From CAZBWP01 sp964630265 (GTDB lineage Bacteria; Pseudomonadota; Alphaproteobacteria; Rhodospirillales; Defluviicoccaceae): DNA of 35,122 bases. Location of the stretch: NCBI GenBank assembly GCA_964630265.1, contig CAZVRW010000030.1:1-35122 (forward strand), read 5' to 3'. The translations under genes and the position numbers were made by a program. The notes under the pieces were generated by a model that worked only from the letters and a program-made list of their open reading frames with translations, did no database searches and was not told the DNA's origin. Below are positions 17,920 to 25,997 of this stretch, in pieces; the stretch's first letter is position 1; every line of letters starts with the position of its first letter.

Positions 17920-18198
17920 TCAGGATGCGGCGGCTTGTGGCGCGGCGGGAGCGGGCGGCAACTCGATGTTCAGCTCCAGCCGCGATTTCGTGCCGATGTT
18001 CTCGTAACGGACGTTGATGTTTTCGTCCTCGACCGGCACGTAGCGGGCGATGACGTCGAGGATCTCCTTGCGCAGGCGCGGCAGATAGTCGGGCTGAGAG
18101 CGTTGCGTGCGCTCGTGCGCCAGAACGACCTGCAACCGCTCCTTGGCGATGGCCGCCTCCGGTTGGGCCGGGCGGCGGAAGAAGCTCAGGATGCCCAT
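17920..18198 (-). CDS. minE: Cell division topological specificity factor MinE
   Basis: This 92-residue protein drives MinD off the membrane and creates the pole-to-pole oscillation. The N-terminal membrane-targeting helix reads MGILSFFRR, followed by the anti-MinCD helix IAKERLQVVLAHERT (about 17-31). The dimerisation domain then contains YLPRLRKEILDVIARYV and SRLELNIELP. The end is an Ala/Pro-rich tail. Its start overlaps the minD end by 13 nt, so the two are translationally linked in the minCDE operon. Length is typical. The hairpin after it closes the operon. Confidence 0.97.
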   Translation of the reverse strand: MGILSFFRRPAQPEAAIAKERLQVVLAHERTQRSQPDYLPRLRKEILDVIARYVPVEDENINVRYENIGTKSRLELNIELPPAPAAPQAAAS

Positions 18199-19022
18199 GC
18201 CGGCCTCCCGAACATCCGCGCGAACAACCCGCGCCGTTCCGAGGTGCTGAAGCGATGCTCGATGTTCTCGCCGAGGAAGCGGCCGACCGCGTCATGGTAG
18301 GCGCGGCCCGCCGCCGACGTCTCGTCGAACACCACCGGCTGTCCGATGTTGGAGGCCTTCAGCACCGACGGGCTCTCGGGGATGATGCCGAGCAGGGGGA
18401 TCGCCAGGATCTCCAGCACGTCGTCGACCTTCAGCATCTCGCCACGCTCGACCCGTTCGCTGTCGTACCGGGTGAGCAACAGGTGCTCACGCACCGGCTC
18501 GAGCCCGTCCTCGGCTCGTTTCGAGCGGCTTTGCAGGACGCCGATGATGCGGTCGCTATCGCGCACGCTGGAGACTTCCGGGTTGGTGACGATCACCGCC
18601 TCGTCGGCGAAGTAGAGTGCCATCAACGCGCCGCGCTCGATGCCGGCGGGGCTATCGCAGATGATGTAGTCGAAGTCCGCCTTCAACTCTTCGAGCACCC
18701 GTTCCACACCCTCGCGGGTCAGCGCCTCCTTGTCGCGGGTCTGGCTGGTCGGCAGGATCGCCAACGTGTCGATGCGCTTGTCGCGGATCAGCGCCTGGCT
18801 CAGTCGCGCATCGCCGTTGATGACGTTGATAAAATCGAAAACGACGCGACGCTCGCAGCCCATGACGATGTCGAGATTGCGCAGACCGACGTCGAAGTCG
18901 ATGACGACGGTTCTGTTGCCCTTGAGGGCGAGGCCGGCGGCGAATGCCGCCGCGGTAGTCGTTTTGCCGACCCCGCCCTTGCCGGACGTCATGACGATGA
19001 TCTTGGTCAAGACTGCCTCCAT
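18186..19022 (-). CDS. minD: Septum site-determining ATPase MinD
   Basis: This 278-residue ParA/MinD-family ATPase binds the membrane in its ATP form and recruits MinC and MinE. The deviant Walker A motif KGGVGKTT lies at 15-22. Switch regions include DFDVGLRNLDIVMGCERR and DYIICDSPAGIE. The C-terminus (GLFARMFGRP) is a plausible amphipathic membrane-targeting helix. The ATG at 19022 follows the minC stop by 39 nt. An in-frame TTG five codons in (LTKIIVMTSGK) would give the more common MinD N-terminus and cannot be excluded. It is the middle gene of minC-minD-minE. Confidence 0.98.
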   Translation of the reverse strand: MEAVLTKIIVMTSGKGGVGKTTTAAAFAAGLALKGNRTVVIDFDVGLRNLDIVMGCERRVVFDFINVINGDARLSQALIRDKRIDTLAILPTSQTRDKEALTREGVERVLEELKADFDYIICDSPAGIERGALMALYFADEAVIVTNPEVSSVRDSDRIIGVLQSRSKRAEDGLEPVREHLLLTRYDSERVERGEMLKVDDVLEILAIPLLGIIPESPSVLKASNIGQPVVFDETSAAGRAYHDAVGRFLGENIEHRFSTSERRGLFARMFGRPAWAS

Positions 19023-19061
19023 TCGGTCACGAAACGCTGCGCGGCCAAGCGCCGCGACTGC

Positions 19062-19817
19062 TTACGGCAAGGGCTCGACGCGAACCCGATCACCGTCCAG
19101 AAGAACCTGTGCGCGGCCACCGACCAAAGTGTTGGGGATGTGGTCGCGGGTGATCCAGACCCCGGCGATGGACAACAACTCGGCTTCCAGGCTGGAACAC
19201 AGGATGCGCGCCCGATCGTCGCCCGACACGCCGGCAAGCGCGCGGCCACGCAGCGCGCCGTAGACGTGGATATGCCCGTCGGCGAGAATTTCGGCGCCGG
19301 CGCCCACCGAGGCCATGACCACGAGGTCGCCGCCTTGCGCATAGATCTGCCGGCCTGAACGCACGGGCTGCATCACCGTCTTGGCGGCCGAGGCCGCGGC
19401 CGGCGCTGCCGCCGCGGGCGCGCTCTCGCTCTCGTCCGCTGCGCACCACGCCGCCGGCTGGCCTTCGACAAACACGCCGAGGCCGGCGTTCAACGCCGCC
19501 AGGTTCTGCTCGTCGGTGCCGTTCTGCACGCCGATCGGCACCAGCCAATGCTGACGCAACCTGCGGCCGATCTCGGCGATATTGAAGGGCGGGGCATCGG
19601 CCAGGTCGCTGAGATCGACGATCACCGGCGCGTGCTTGTAGAAATTGGGCGCCAAGCAAACCTTCTCGGCCAGGGCCGGGTAGAACGCCGGATCGCGGGG
19701 ATCCGGGAGGCGCAGGATCAGGGCCTGCAGGGCGCCGCTGCGCAAATCGACGGCACCACGGGTCCAGCGCGTCGACGCGGTCTCGGCGGCAGCGGTAGAA
19801 GCGTTCATCACAGGCAC
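19062..19817 (-). CDS. minC: Septum site-determining inhibitor MinC
   Basis: This 251-residue protein inhibits FtsZ assembly away from midcell. The N-terminal FtsZ-binding domain (about 20-125) contains FYKHAPVIVDLSDL and LRQHWLVPIGVQNG. An Ala-rich linker (about 130-145) leads to the right-handed beta-helix C-terminal domain (RSGRQIYAQGGDLVVMASVGAGAEI and DGHIHVYGALRGRALAG), which dimerises and binds MinD. ATG 19817 is used here; a second ATG three codons later (19808, MNAST) is equally possible. It is the first gene of minCDE and is divergent from the acyltransferase fusion gene across a 321-bp gap. Confidence 0.96.
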   Translation of the reverse strand: MPVMNASTAAAETASTRWTRGAVDLRSGALQALILRLPDPRDPAFYPALAEKVCLAPNFYKHAPVIVDLSDLADAPPFNIAEIGRRLRQHWLVPIGVQNGTDEQNLAALNAGLGVFVEGQPAAWCAADESESAPAAAAPAAASAAKTVMQPVRSGRQIYAQGGDLVVMASVGAGAEILADGHIHVYGALRGRALAGVSGDDRARILCSSLEAELLSIAGVWITRDHIPNTLVGGRAQVLLDGDRVRVEPLP

Positions 19818-20138
19818 CTCAGCATCCAGAACGACTCACACGAGTTTTCGCCCGATGGCAAGAGCATAGCCGGGCGGTTCCCGTTCGGGCATTCCAAGCT
19901 CTTATGACTCTTGCGTTTTCAGGCCGGGCAGCGCTGGGCTCCGGCGTCGTCCGCGGCATCGATGTGGTTTTCGGTGATCGGCGATTCGCCTCGGGTCCCC
20001 AAGATCTTGCCGCCGAAGGGCTGTCGCGCCCAGAATATGGCCGCCAAAGCCGCAGCCAACCGGGGCGTGTCGACCAGGCCGATGGTCGCCCTTATATGCT
20101 CGGAAGGACGACACGCGACAGCGGCGGGGACTCGGCAG
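19818..20138. other. 321-bp divergent intergenic region between minC and the acyltransferase fusion gene
   Basis: Reading frames here show no recognisable protein. The region should hold promoters for minCDE (minus) and the fusion gene (plus). For minC no convincing -35/-10 pair was found. A small CCCG-TT-CGGG dyad lies near 19880. An in-frame upstream extension of the fusion gene to 19911 is possible but has no conserved sequence. Confidence 0.6.
20070..20098 (+). promoter_or_regulatory. Weak candidate promoter of the acyltransferase fusion gene
   Basis: TCGACC (20070-20075) and TATATG (20093-20098) are separated by 17 nt; each matches 4 of 6 consensus bases. The -10 lies about 40 nt before the chosen ATG. 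This is suggestive only. Confidence 0.3.
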
Positions 20139-22829
20139 ATGGACGGTTCGTGGACGATCAAGCGCCTGCTGGACGAGATGTACGGGCGCGGCGATGTCCC
20201 CGCCCTGATCGCGGTCAGCGAAGCCGAGGTCAGATCCTGGAGCAACGGTGCATTGGCCCTGGAGGCGCAACGCCTCGCCGCGGGATTGCTGGACGACGGT
20301 CTGCAACCGGGCGAACCGGTGGCGCTCTGGGGCGCCAACAGTGCCGCCTGGATTGTCGCGGCGTTCGCCGTGACCGCCGCCGGCGGGGTGATGGTCGCTG
20401 TCGACGATCTCGCCACCGACGAAGCGGGGACGCGCGCCATCGTCGACAGCGGCAGCCGCCGGGCCTTCGTCTCCGGCCATCACGTGGCGGCGCTGCGGTC
20501 CCTGCCCGACGCCGGGCAACGCCGGCTCGTCCGCCTGGATGAGGCCGATCCCGATGACGATGAGGCGGGTGCGCATGCCGCCGTGCCGCACTGGCGGACG
20601 TTGTTGGCCACGGCAGCGCGGCCGCTGCCTGACCTTGCGGCCGATGCACCGGCGTCGCTGGCCTTCACCTCCGGGACGACGGGCCGGCCGAAGGCGTTCC
20701 ATCTCACTCACGGCAATATCGCGGCCAACGTCGAGGCCGTCGTCGCCGCCCGCATCGTTGAGGCCGGAGACCGGGTGCTGCTGCCGCTGCCGTTCCACCA
20801 TGCCTATCCCTGGGTGATCGGCATCCTGACGGCGCTGACGGCGGGCGTCACCATCGTCCTGCCCGAGGCGGTGTCCGGCCCCCACTTGGTGCGCGCCCTC
20901 AAGGCCGGTGACGTCACGGTGATGGTCGGCGTGCCGCGCCTCTACGAGGCGCTGATGACCGGGCTGGAAGCCAAGCTGGCCGGCCGCAGCGCCCTGGTCG
21001 GTCGCATGTTCGCCGGGGTGCGCGACGCCTGCTTTTGGTGTCGCGATCGCCTGGCCATCAATCCCGGCCGGGTGCTGTTCGCGCCGGTGCGTCGGCAGGT
21101 CGGGCCGAAGGTGCGGCTGATGGTCTCGGGGGGCGCCCGCCTGGAGGCCGCGGTGATCCGCAAGATCAAGGGGCTCGGTTGGGAGATCCTGACGGGCTAC
21201 GGCCTCGCCGAGACGGCCTCGATCTTCACCTTCAATACGCCACAGGCGCAGCGGGTCGGCAGCGAAGGCCGGCCCGCGGTGAAGGGATCGGAGGTGCGCA
21301 TCGGCGATGCCGACGCCACCGGTCTCGGCGAGATCCAGATGCGCGGATCGTCGGTGTTCAGCGGTTATCTCGACAATCCCGAGGCCAACGCGGCGGCCTT
21401 CACCGACGACGGCTGGTTCCGCACCGGCGATCGGGGTCGCGTCGATGAGGACGGCTATGTCTACGTCCTCGGGCGGCTGACCGAGATGATCGTGCTCAGC
21501 GGCGGCAAGAACGTCGATCCTGAATCCCTTGAGAAAGCGTACGGCGGCCACCCCCATATCGCCGAGATCGGGATCTTCGCCCCGGCGGGGGCGTTGGCCG
21601 CGTTGGTGCGTCCCGACCTCGCGGCGATCCGCGCCGACGGCCTGACCCGCGTCGACGATGCGATCCGTGTCGCCCTGGCCGGGATCGGCCGGCACCTGCC
21701 GCCGTATCAGCGGCTCGCCGGCTTCGCCGTCACCCGTGATCCGCTGCCCCGCACGCGGCTGATGAAGCTGCGGCGGTTCATGCTGCCGGACCTGTACGCG
21801 CGGGCGCTAAGCGGCGCCGACCGCGCGCCCGCGGCGGCGATGTCCGATGCCGACCGGGCGCTCGTGGCGATCTCGCCGGCGCGGGACGTCTGGGCGCTGC
21901 TGCAGGAGAAGCACCCGCAGCAGCAGTTGACCATGGACGTGAGCCCGCAGCTCGACCTGGGCATGGACTCGTTCGCCTGGATGAGCTTCGTCGTCGAACT
22001 GGAAAGCCGCGCCGGCGTCCAACTGTCCGAGGATGCGATCGGCCGCATCGAGACCCTGCGCGACCTGATCCATGAAGTGAACGCGGCAGGGTCAGCACCG
22101 GCCCGGGTCCCGGCGGAACAGGTCGAGGCGTTGCTGCGACCGCCGGGCGCGGCGATGCGGCTGCTTGGCGTCATCGTTTTCGTTCTGACCAAGGCCATCA
22201 TGCGCACGGTCTTCCGGCTTCGGGTCGAGGGGCTGGACCGGCTGCCGCAGCGCGGCCCCTTCGTGCTGACGCCGAATCACGTCAGCGACCTGGACCCGGT
22301 GGCGCTGGCTGCCAGCCTGCCGCTCGCCCGGCTGCGGCAGACGTGGTGGGCCGCCGATGTGGTGCGGCTGCATGCCACCGTGCTCGGTCGGCGGCTGTGC
22401 CGGGCGACGCGCGTCTACCCGGTGAGTGAACGGGCTCCGGCGATTGCGCTGAGCGCGGCCGAGCGGGTGCTGGCCGGCGGCGAGGTGCAGGTCTGGTTCC
22501 CCGAATCCTGGCGCTCGCCCGACGGCCGGTTGCAGCGGTTCCTTCCGGGCATCGGCAAGCTCCTGTCGGAAAGCCGGGCCGCCGCCGTTCCCGTCTTGAT
22601 CGAGGGGACCTTCGAAGCGCTGCCGCGCGGCCGGCGCTGGCCCAAACCGCATGCCGTGCGCGTCGTCTTCGGGGCGGCGGTGGCTTATGACGAACTGCGC
22701 GCCGACGCCGCTGGCGACGACGATTACGACGGGATTGCGGCGGCGTTGCGCGAGCGTCTCGCGGCCCTGGCATCGCCGCCGCCGGCGATCACGGCCGATC
22801 CTGCGGAAGATGAACCGTTGCACGCTTGA
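20139..22829 (+). CDS. Three-module protein: acyl-adenylating enzyme, acyl-carrier domain and PlsC-type acyltransferase
   Basis: This 896-residue fusion has three parts. An ANL adenylation domain (about 5-560) carries the P-loop TSGTTGRPK (177-185), GYGLAET (353-359), RTGD (428-431) and a C-terminal Lys543 in RTRLMKLRR. A carrier-protein domain (about 570-650) has LDLGMDSFAW with phosphopantetheine Ser611. A lysophospholipid-type acyltransferase domain (about 675-870) has NHVSDLD (713-719) and FPESWRSPDG in place of the common FPEGTRS. The likely reaction is ATP-dependent loading of a fatty acid onto its own carrier, then transfer to a glycerolipid or other membrane acceptor. E. coli Aas has related activities but no internal carrier domain. 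A hydrophobic stretch at 672-690 may contact the membrane. ATG 20139 fits the domain edge. The acceptor is unknown. Confidence 0.88.
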   Translation: MDGSWTIKRLLDEMYGRGDVPALIAVSEAEVRSWSNGALALEAQRLAAGLLDDGLQPGEPVALWGANSAAWIVAAFAVTAAGGVMVAVDDLATDEAGTRAIVDSGSRRAFVSGHHVAALRSLPDAGQRRLVRLDEADPDDDEAGAHAAVPHWRTLLATAARPLPDLAADAPASLAFTSGTTGRPKAFHLTHGNIAANVEAVVAARIVEAGDRVLLPLPFHHAYPWVIGILTALTAGVTIVLPEAVSGPHLVRALKAGDVTVMVGVPRLYEALMTGLEAKLAGRSALVGRMFAGVRDACFWCRDRLAINPGRVLFAPVRRQVGPKVRLMVSGGARLEAAVIRKIKGLGWEILTGYGLAETASIFTFNTPQAQRVGSEGRPAVKGSEVRIGDADATGLGEIQMRGSSVFSGYLDNPEANAAAFTDDGWFRTGDRGRVDEDGYVYVLGRLTEMIVLSGGKNVDPESLEKAYGGHPHIAEIGIFAPAGALAALVRPDLAAIRADGLTRVDDAIRVALAGIGRHLPPYQRLAGFAVTRDPLPRTRLMKLRRFMLPDLYARALSGADRAPAAAMSDADRALVAISPARDVWALLQEKHPQQQLTMDVSPQLDLGMDSFAWMSFVVELESRAGVQLSEDAIGRIETLRDLIHEVNAAGSAPARVPAEQVEALLRPPGAAMRLLGVIVFVLTKAIMRTVFRLRVEGLDRLPQRGPFVLTPNHVSDLDPVALAASLPLARLRQTWWAADVVRLHATVLGRRLCRATRVYPVSERAPAIALSAAERVLAGGEVQVWFPESWRSPDGRLQRFLPGIGKLLSESRAAAVPVLIEGTFEALPRGRRWPKPHAVRVVFGAAVAYDELRADAAGDDDYDGIAAALRERLAALASPPPAITADPAEDEPLHA

Positions 22830-22862
22830 CGACCGGGGGGCGGCGAGCCCATTTGCTGCGTA

Positions 22863-23279
22863 ATGGAGAGCGCGTCGCTGAATTCGCCCCTGAATCGCGC
22901 AATGTTGGCCGGCGCTCTGGTGCCGGTGGCCGGCCAAGAGCGCTTCGTGCGCCGGCGCTTCTGGGCGAAGCTTCGCCGCGTGCTGGGGCGCATCCCCTTC
23001 GCCGATCAGGTGATCGCGGCGTACTACGCCGCAACGGACCCGGCGACACCGCCGCGCGTCAAGGCGGTCCTGTTCGCTGCTCTCGCGTATTTCATTGTGC
23101 CGACGGATCTGATTCCCGACGTCGTCGCGGTCGCCGGCTTCACGGACGACTTGGCCGTATTGACCATCGCCCTGAAAACGTTCGCCCCCCACATTACCCT
23201 CGCGCATCGCGAGCGGGCGCGGGGGTGGCGCGATGCGCAAGTGGCGGCAGGATCGCCACCCGGTGCGCCGTGGCGGTGA
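22863..23279 (+). CDS. DUF1232 (YkvA-like) small membrane-associated protein
   Basis: This 138-residue protein has the DUF1232 signature: a hydrophobic segment leading into FAALAYFIVPTDLIPD (71-86), with the invariant PxDLIPD and then GFTDDLAVL (92-100). The N-terminus has a basic stretch (RFVRRRFWAKLRR, 28-40). Members are found across bacteria and plants; their role is not established. It starts 33 nt after the fusion gene and is probably co-transcribed with it. The Gly/Pro-rich tail after residue 125 is not conserved in the family as I know it. Confidence 0.85.
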   Translation: MESASLNSPLNRAMLAGALVPVAGQERFVRRRFWAKLRRVLGRIPFADQVIAAYYAATDPATPPRVKAVLFAALAYFIVPTDLIPDVVAVAGFTDDLAVLTIALKTFAPHITLAHRERARGWRDAQVAAGSPPGAPWR

Positions 23280-23373
23280 CGCCGCCGCGGCAGTGGCGCC
23301 CTCCCGTGGTCGCCCCGCCTCTTGTATCGGAACCCTGCGAGCGGTAGAACGCCCTCGACACAACGACCCAATC

Positions 23374-23387
23374 CCCCCATTTGGGGG
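23374..23387 (+). promoter_or_regulatory. CCCCC-ATTT-GGGGG palindrome upstream of the epimerase-sulfotransferase pair
   Basis: CCCCCA (23374-23379) and TGGGGG (23382-23387) form a perfect 14-bp palindrome 27 nt before the epimerase start. It could be a protein-binding operator or a short RNA hairpin with an ATTT loop. It lies 95 nt after the DUF1232 gene, so it could also end that transcript, although no T-run follows. Confidence 0.45.
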
Positions 23388-23413
23388 TAATTGCCCCGGA
23401 TGGAGCGCGCGCC

Positions 23414-24427
23414 ATGAACGTCATTCGCCAGCGGTCGGGGCCCGTGGTTCTGGTGACCGGCGGCGCCGGGTTCATCGGGTCCCACACCGTTGATCGGCTG
23501 GTGGGCGAGGGCTGCCGGGTCGTGGTCCTCGACGATTTCAGTACGGGCAGCCGCGAGAACCTCGCGGCATGGTGCGGAGATTCGCGCGTCGTGGTGATCG
23601 AAGGCGACGTCGCCGACCGGCTGGACACCCCGCTTGCGCCGGCCGTCGCCCGATTCGGTCCCATCGACCGGATCGTCCACCTCGCTGCCCGCGTCTCGGT
23701 AAGCGAATCGCTCGTCGATCCATTCGCCGACATCCGCGTCAACTATCAGGGGACCGCGCGGGTTCTCGAGTATGCCCGGGCGCAGGGTGTCGCCAAGGTA
23801 GTCCTGGCCTCATCATCCGCTGTCTACGGCGATGGCGCGAACCTGCCGATCACCGAGACGGCGCCGACGCGACCCCTCTCCCCCTACGGGATCGACAAAC
23901 TGGGCGGCGAGCATTTTCTTGGCTACTGCGGAGCCGTGCACGGTCTCGCTGGCACCGCCTTTCGGTTCTTCAATGTGTTCGGTCCACGCCAAGATGCGGC
24001 GAGCCCGTACTCGGGCGTCATCTCGATCTTCGTCCGGCGTGCCCTCGACGGCGCGCCGCTGGTCATCTACGGCGATGGCGGCCAGACGCGTGATTTCATC
24101 TATGTCGGCGACGTGGCGGCGGCGGTCGTCGGCTGCTGCCTCAGCAACGCGGCGAACGGCGACGTCATCAATCTCGGCTCTGGCATCGAAACCCGGATCG
24201 ACGACTTGGCCGCGTTGATCGTCGACTTGGCCGGAACCAACGCACCGACCCGCCACGAGCCGCCGCGGTCCGGCGATATCCATCGCTCCGTGGCCAACAT
24301 CGATCGGGCCGTCGCGCGCTTGGCCTTCCGGCCCGAGGTCGGCTTGGCGCGGGGGCTGCAATTGACGATGGACTGGATGCGGGATCGGCTCACGACGGAG
24401 CGGCCGGTGCGGGAGCTGTCCGCGTGA
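23414..24427 (+). CDS. NAD-dependent epimerase/dehydratase, UDP-glucose 4-epimerase type
   Basis: This 337-residue extended SDR has a Rossmann motif TGGAGFIGSH (15-24), the catalytic region ASSSAVYGD (132-140) and the Tyr158-x3-Lys162 pair in SPYGIDKLGGE. The substrate-side stretches FRFFNVFGPRQDAASPYSGVIS and GDGGQTRDFIYVGDVA (each typical of GalE/WbpP-type epimerases) follow. It most likely interconverts UDP-hexoses or UDP-N-acetylhexosamines for surface polysaccharide. ATG 23414 has GGAG 8 nt upstream and is preferred to the ATG at 23381. The stop overlaps the sulfotransferase start by 4 nt. The sugar cannot be told from sequence alone. Confidence 0.9.
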   Translation: MNVIRQRSGPVVLVTGGAGFIGSHTVDRLVGEGCRVVVLDDFSTGSRENLAAWCGDSRVVVIEGDVADRLDTPLAPAVARFGPIDRIVHLAARVSVSESLVDPFADIRVNYQGTARVLEYARAQGVAKVVLASSSAVYGDGANLPITETAPTRPLSPYGIDKLGGEHFLGYCGAVHGLAGTAFRFFNVFGPRQDAASPYSGVISIFVRRALDGAPLVIYGDGGQTRDFIYVGDVAAAVVGCCLSNAANGDVINLGSGIETRIDDLAALIVDLAGTNAPTRHEPPRSGDIHRSVANIDRAVARLAFRPEVGLARGLQLTMDWMRDRLTTERPVRELSA

Positions 24428-25422
24428 TTATCATCCTCGGCATCGGCCGGTCCGGGACCACTTGGCTTGCCAAGATCTTCGACAGCCACCCCGACACGAT
24501 CTATCGACACGAGCCCGATGCGGTCCTGCACGCCGAGGGGATCCCATTGTTTCCGACCGGCGCCGAGGTGGAGCGCTATCGCGCTGCGGCGGCCGGCTAT
24601 CTCGATGCGCTGATGGCACTCAACGACATCCGGAGCCGCGGCTCGCTTCCGGTGTTCGCCAAGAGCTATCGCGGCCCCGTCGCGCGCGCCGCCTTGCGGG
24701 CCTGGATCATGGCGGTCAAGGGGCTGCAGCAGGCGTTGCCGAAATGGCCGCCGCTGCAACACGCGGGCGTTCCCGATTTCATTGCCTCCGGCGATCGCGG
24801 CCGGGTGCGCCACATCTTCAAGTCGGTGAGTTGCCTGTATCGCGCCAAGCTGCTGCTCCGCGCGAAGCCCGATGCCAGGATCATCCAGATCGTCAGGCAT
24901 CCGTGCGGCTACATCAGTTCGCAACTCCGCGGCGTGAAGTTGAATCTGATGTTCGGCGGGGTGTTCCTCGCCGAGATGGCGGAGCGCCCCGAAGCGCAGC
25001 GATACGGATTTACGTTGCAGCGCTTGCAGGCCATGACGCTGGAAGAGCAACTGGCGGCGACGTGGGTCATTCACAACGAACGGGCGATGACCGATTTGGC
25101 CGACGATCCGAACTACCGCCTGATCGTCTACGAGGACCTGTGCCGACAGCCGTTCGAGGTGGCGAAAGAGCTGTTTCGCTTCTGCGACTTGGCGTGGAGC
25201 GACGCGACCGACGCCTTCCTGCGGCAGTGCGTCGACCACAAGGGCGGAAACGAGCGCTACTTCCAGATCGTCCGTTCGCCCCTCAAGGCGGCCACCAAGT
25301 GGCGACAGGAACTCTCGACGGAGCAGATCGAACGTGTCATGCGCATCGTCGCGCCGACTAGGCCCGGGCGGCTGTTCGCCGATTCGGTCCCAGCCGCGTC
25401 GGCCGTCGCGGTCTCATCGTAG
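24424..25422 (+). CDS. PAPS-dependent sulfotransferase family protein
   Basis: This 332-residue protein shows the 5'-phosphosulfate loop GIGRSGTTWLAKIF (6-19) and the 3'-phosphate motif IVRHPCGYISS (156-166, Arg158 and Ser165). A later YEDLCRQP stretch is common in bacterial carbohydrate sulfotransferases. It would transfer sulfate from PAPS to a sugar or other hydroxyl. The start is GTG, overlapping the epimerase stop as GTGA, so the two proteins are made together and probably act on one glycan. Its 3' end overlaps the convergent Rrf2 gene by 9 nt. The acceptor is unknown, and no PAPS synthesis gene is in the window. Confidence 0.87.
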   Translation: MIIILGIGRSGTTWLAKIFDSHPDTIYRHEPDAVLHAEGIPLFPTGAEVERYRAAAAGYLDALMALNDIRSRGSLPVFAKSYRGPVARAALRAWIMAVKGLQQALPKWPPLQHAGVPDFIASGDRGRVRHIFKSVSCLYRAKLLLRAKPDARIIQIVRHPCGYISSQLRGVKLNLMFGGVFLAEMAERPEAQRYGFTLQRLQAMTLEEQLAATWVIHNERAMTDLADDPNYRLIVYEDLCRQPFEVAKELFRFCDLAWSDATDAFLRQCVDHKGGNERYFQIVRSPLKAATKWRQELSTEQIERVMRIVAPTRPGRLFADSVPAASAVAVSS

Positions 25423-25890
25423 GCGCGCTTCCGAACGTGACGCCGGGCGCCGGGATTCGGCGGAGGGTTGATCATGCCAGTCGGCCTCATCGACCCGTGC
25501 CAGCGAGACCGCTTCCAGAAACCGCAGGGCGGTGTCGCGGACATGCAGACACAGATCGTCGACGGCGAGGGCGGCGTTGCCATTCTCGATCGTCCACTCG
25601 GCATCCGTTTGGCGCGCGGCGACGTCGACTTGTGGTGCATCGAAGGCAGCGAGGATATCGGCGATAAAAATTGTTTCCGCCGGCTTGGCGAGATAGTAAC
25701 CGCCGCCGGCGCCTTTCTTGGCGCAAATCAATCCGGTCTCCCGCAACCGCGCGAGGAGACATTCCGTGTAAGATACGGAGTGTTGTATCCGATTGGCGAG
25801 CCAGACAGTCTTTCCAGGGCGAAGACGGTTACACGATCGCAGCCAAGCCATTAGTTCGACGGCGAGCATGGCCTTGTTACCGATTTGCAT
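25414..25890 (-). CDS. Rrf2-family transcriptional regulator lacking the Fe-S cysteines
   Basis: This 158-residue winged-helix protein has an Rrf2/IscR-like DNA-binding domain: a recognition helix around HSVSYTECLLARLRETGL (37-54) and the wing GAGGGYYLAKP (60-70). In IscR and NsrR three Cys between about 91 and 106 bind a cluster; here that region reads VDVAARQTDAEWTIENG without any Cys. Only Cys114 lies further on, so it probably senses something else or is constitutive. ATG 25890 has GGAG at 8 nt; a longer start at 25920 runs through the poly-G tract. It is divergent from pgeF (107 bp apart), so it may control itself and perhaps pgeF. Confidence 0.85.
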   Translation of the reverse strand: MQIGNKAMLAVELMAWLRSCNRLRPGKTVWLANRIQHSVSYTECLLARLRETGLICAKKGAGGGYYLAKPAETIFIADILAAFDAPQVDVAARQTDAEWTIENGNAALAVDDLCLHVRDTALRFLEAVSLARVDEADWHDQPSAESRRPASRSEARLR

Positions 25891-25909
25891 ACACGCTGCT
25901 CCGGTCTCA

Positions 25910-25918
25910 CCCCCCCCC
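25910..25918 (-). repeat. Nine-base G/C homopolymer in the Rrf2 leader
   Basis: A run of nine C on the plus strand (nine G on the minus) lies 19 nt before the Rrf2 ATG. Such tracts are prone to slippage and can change promoter or leader geometry. Confidence 0.55.
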
Positions 25919-25985
25919 ACCGATTTTCACGTGTGCAGAAAACGGCAATGCGTCAAGGGCGTTTCTCGTCGCCGACGCGACGACC

Positions 25986-25991
25986 TATAAT
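25986..25991 (+). promoter_or_regulatory. Consensus -10 element TATAAT immediately before pgeF
   Basis: A perfect TATAAT ends 6 nt before the pgeF ATG. Transcription would then begin at or next to the A of the start codon, giving a leaderless message. The -35 position (TTCTCG at 17 nt spacing) is poor. Confidence 0.5.
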
Positions 25992-25997
25992 GATCCG

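Noticed and set aside
19902..21695. 597-codon minus-strand frame opposite the acyltransferase fusion
   Set aside because: It overlaps a complete adenylation domain on the plus strand and shows no conserved sequence of its own.
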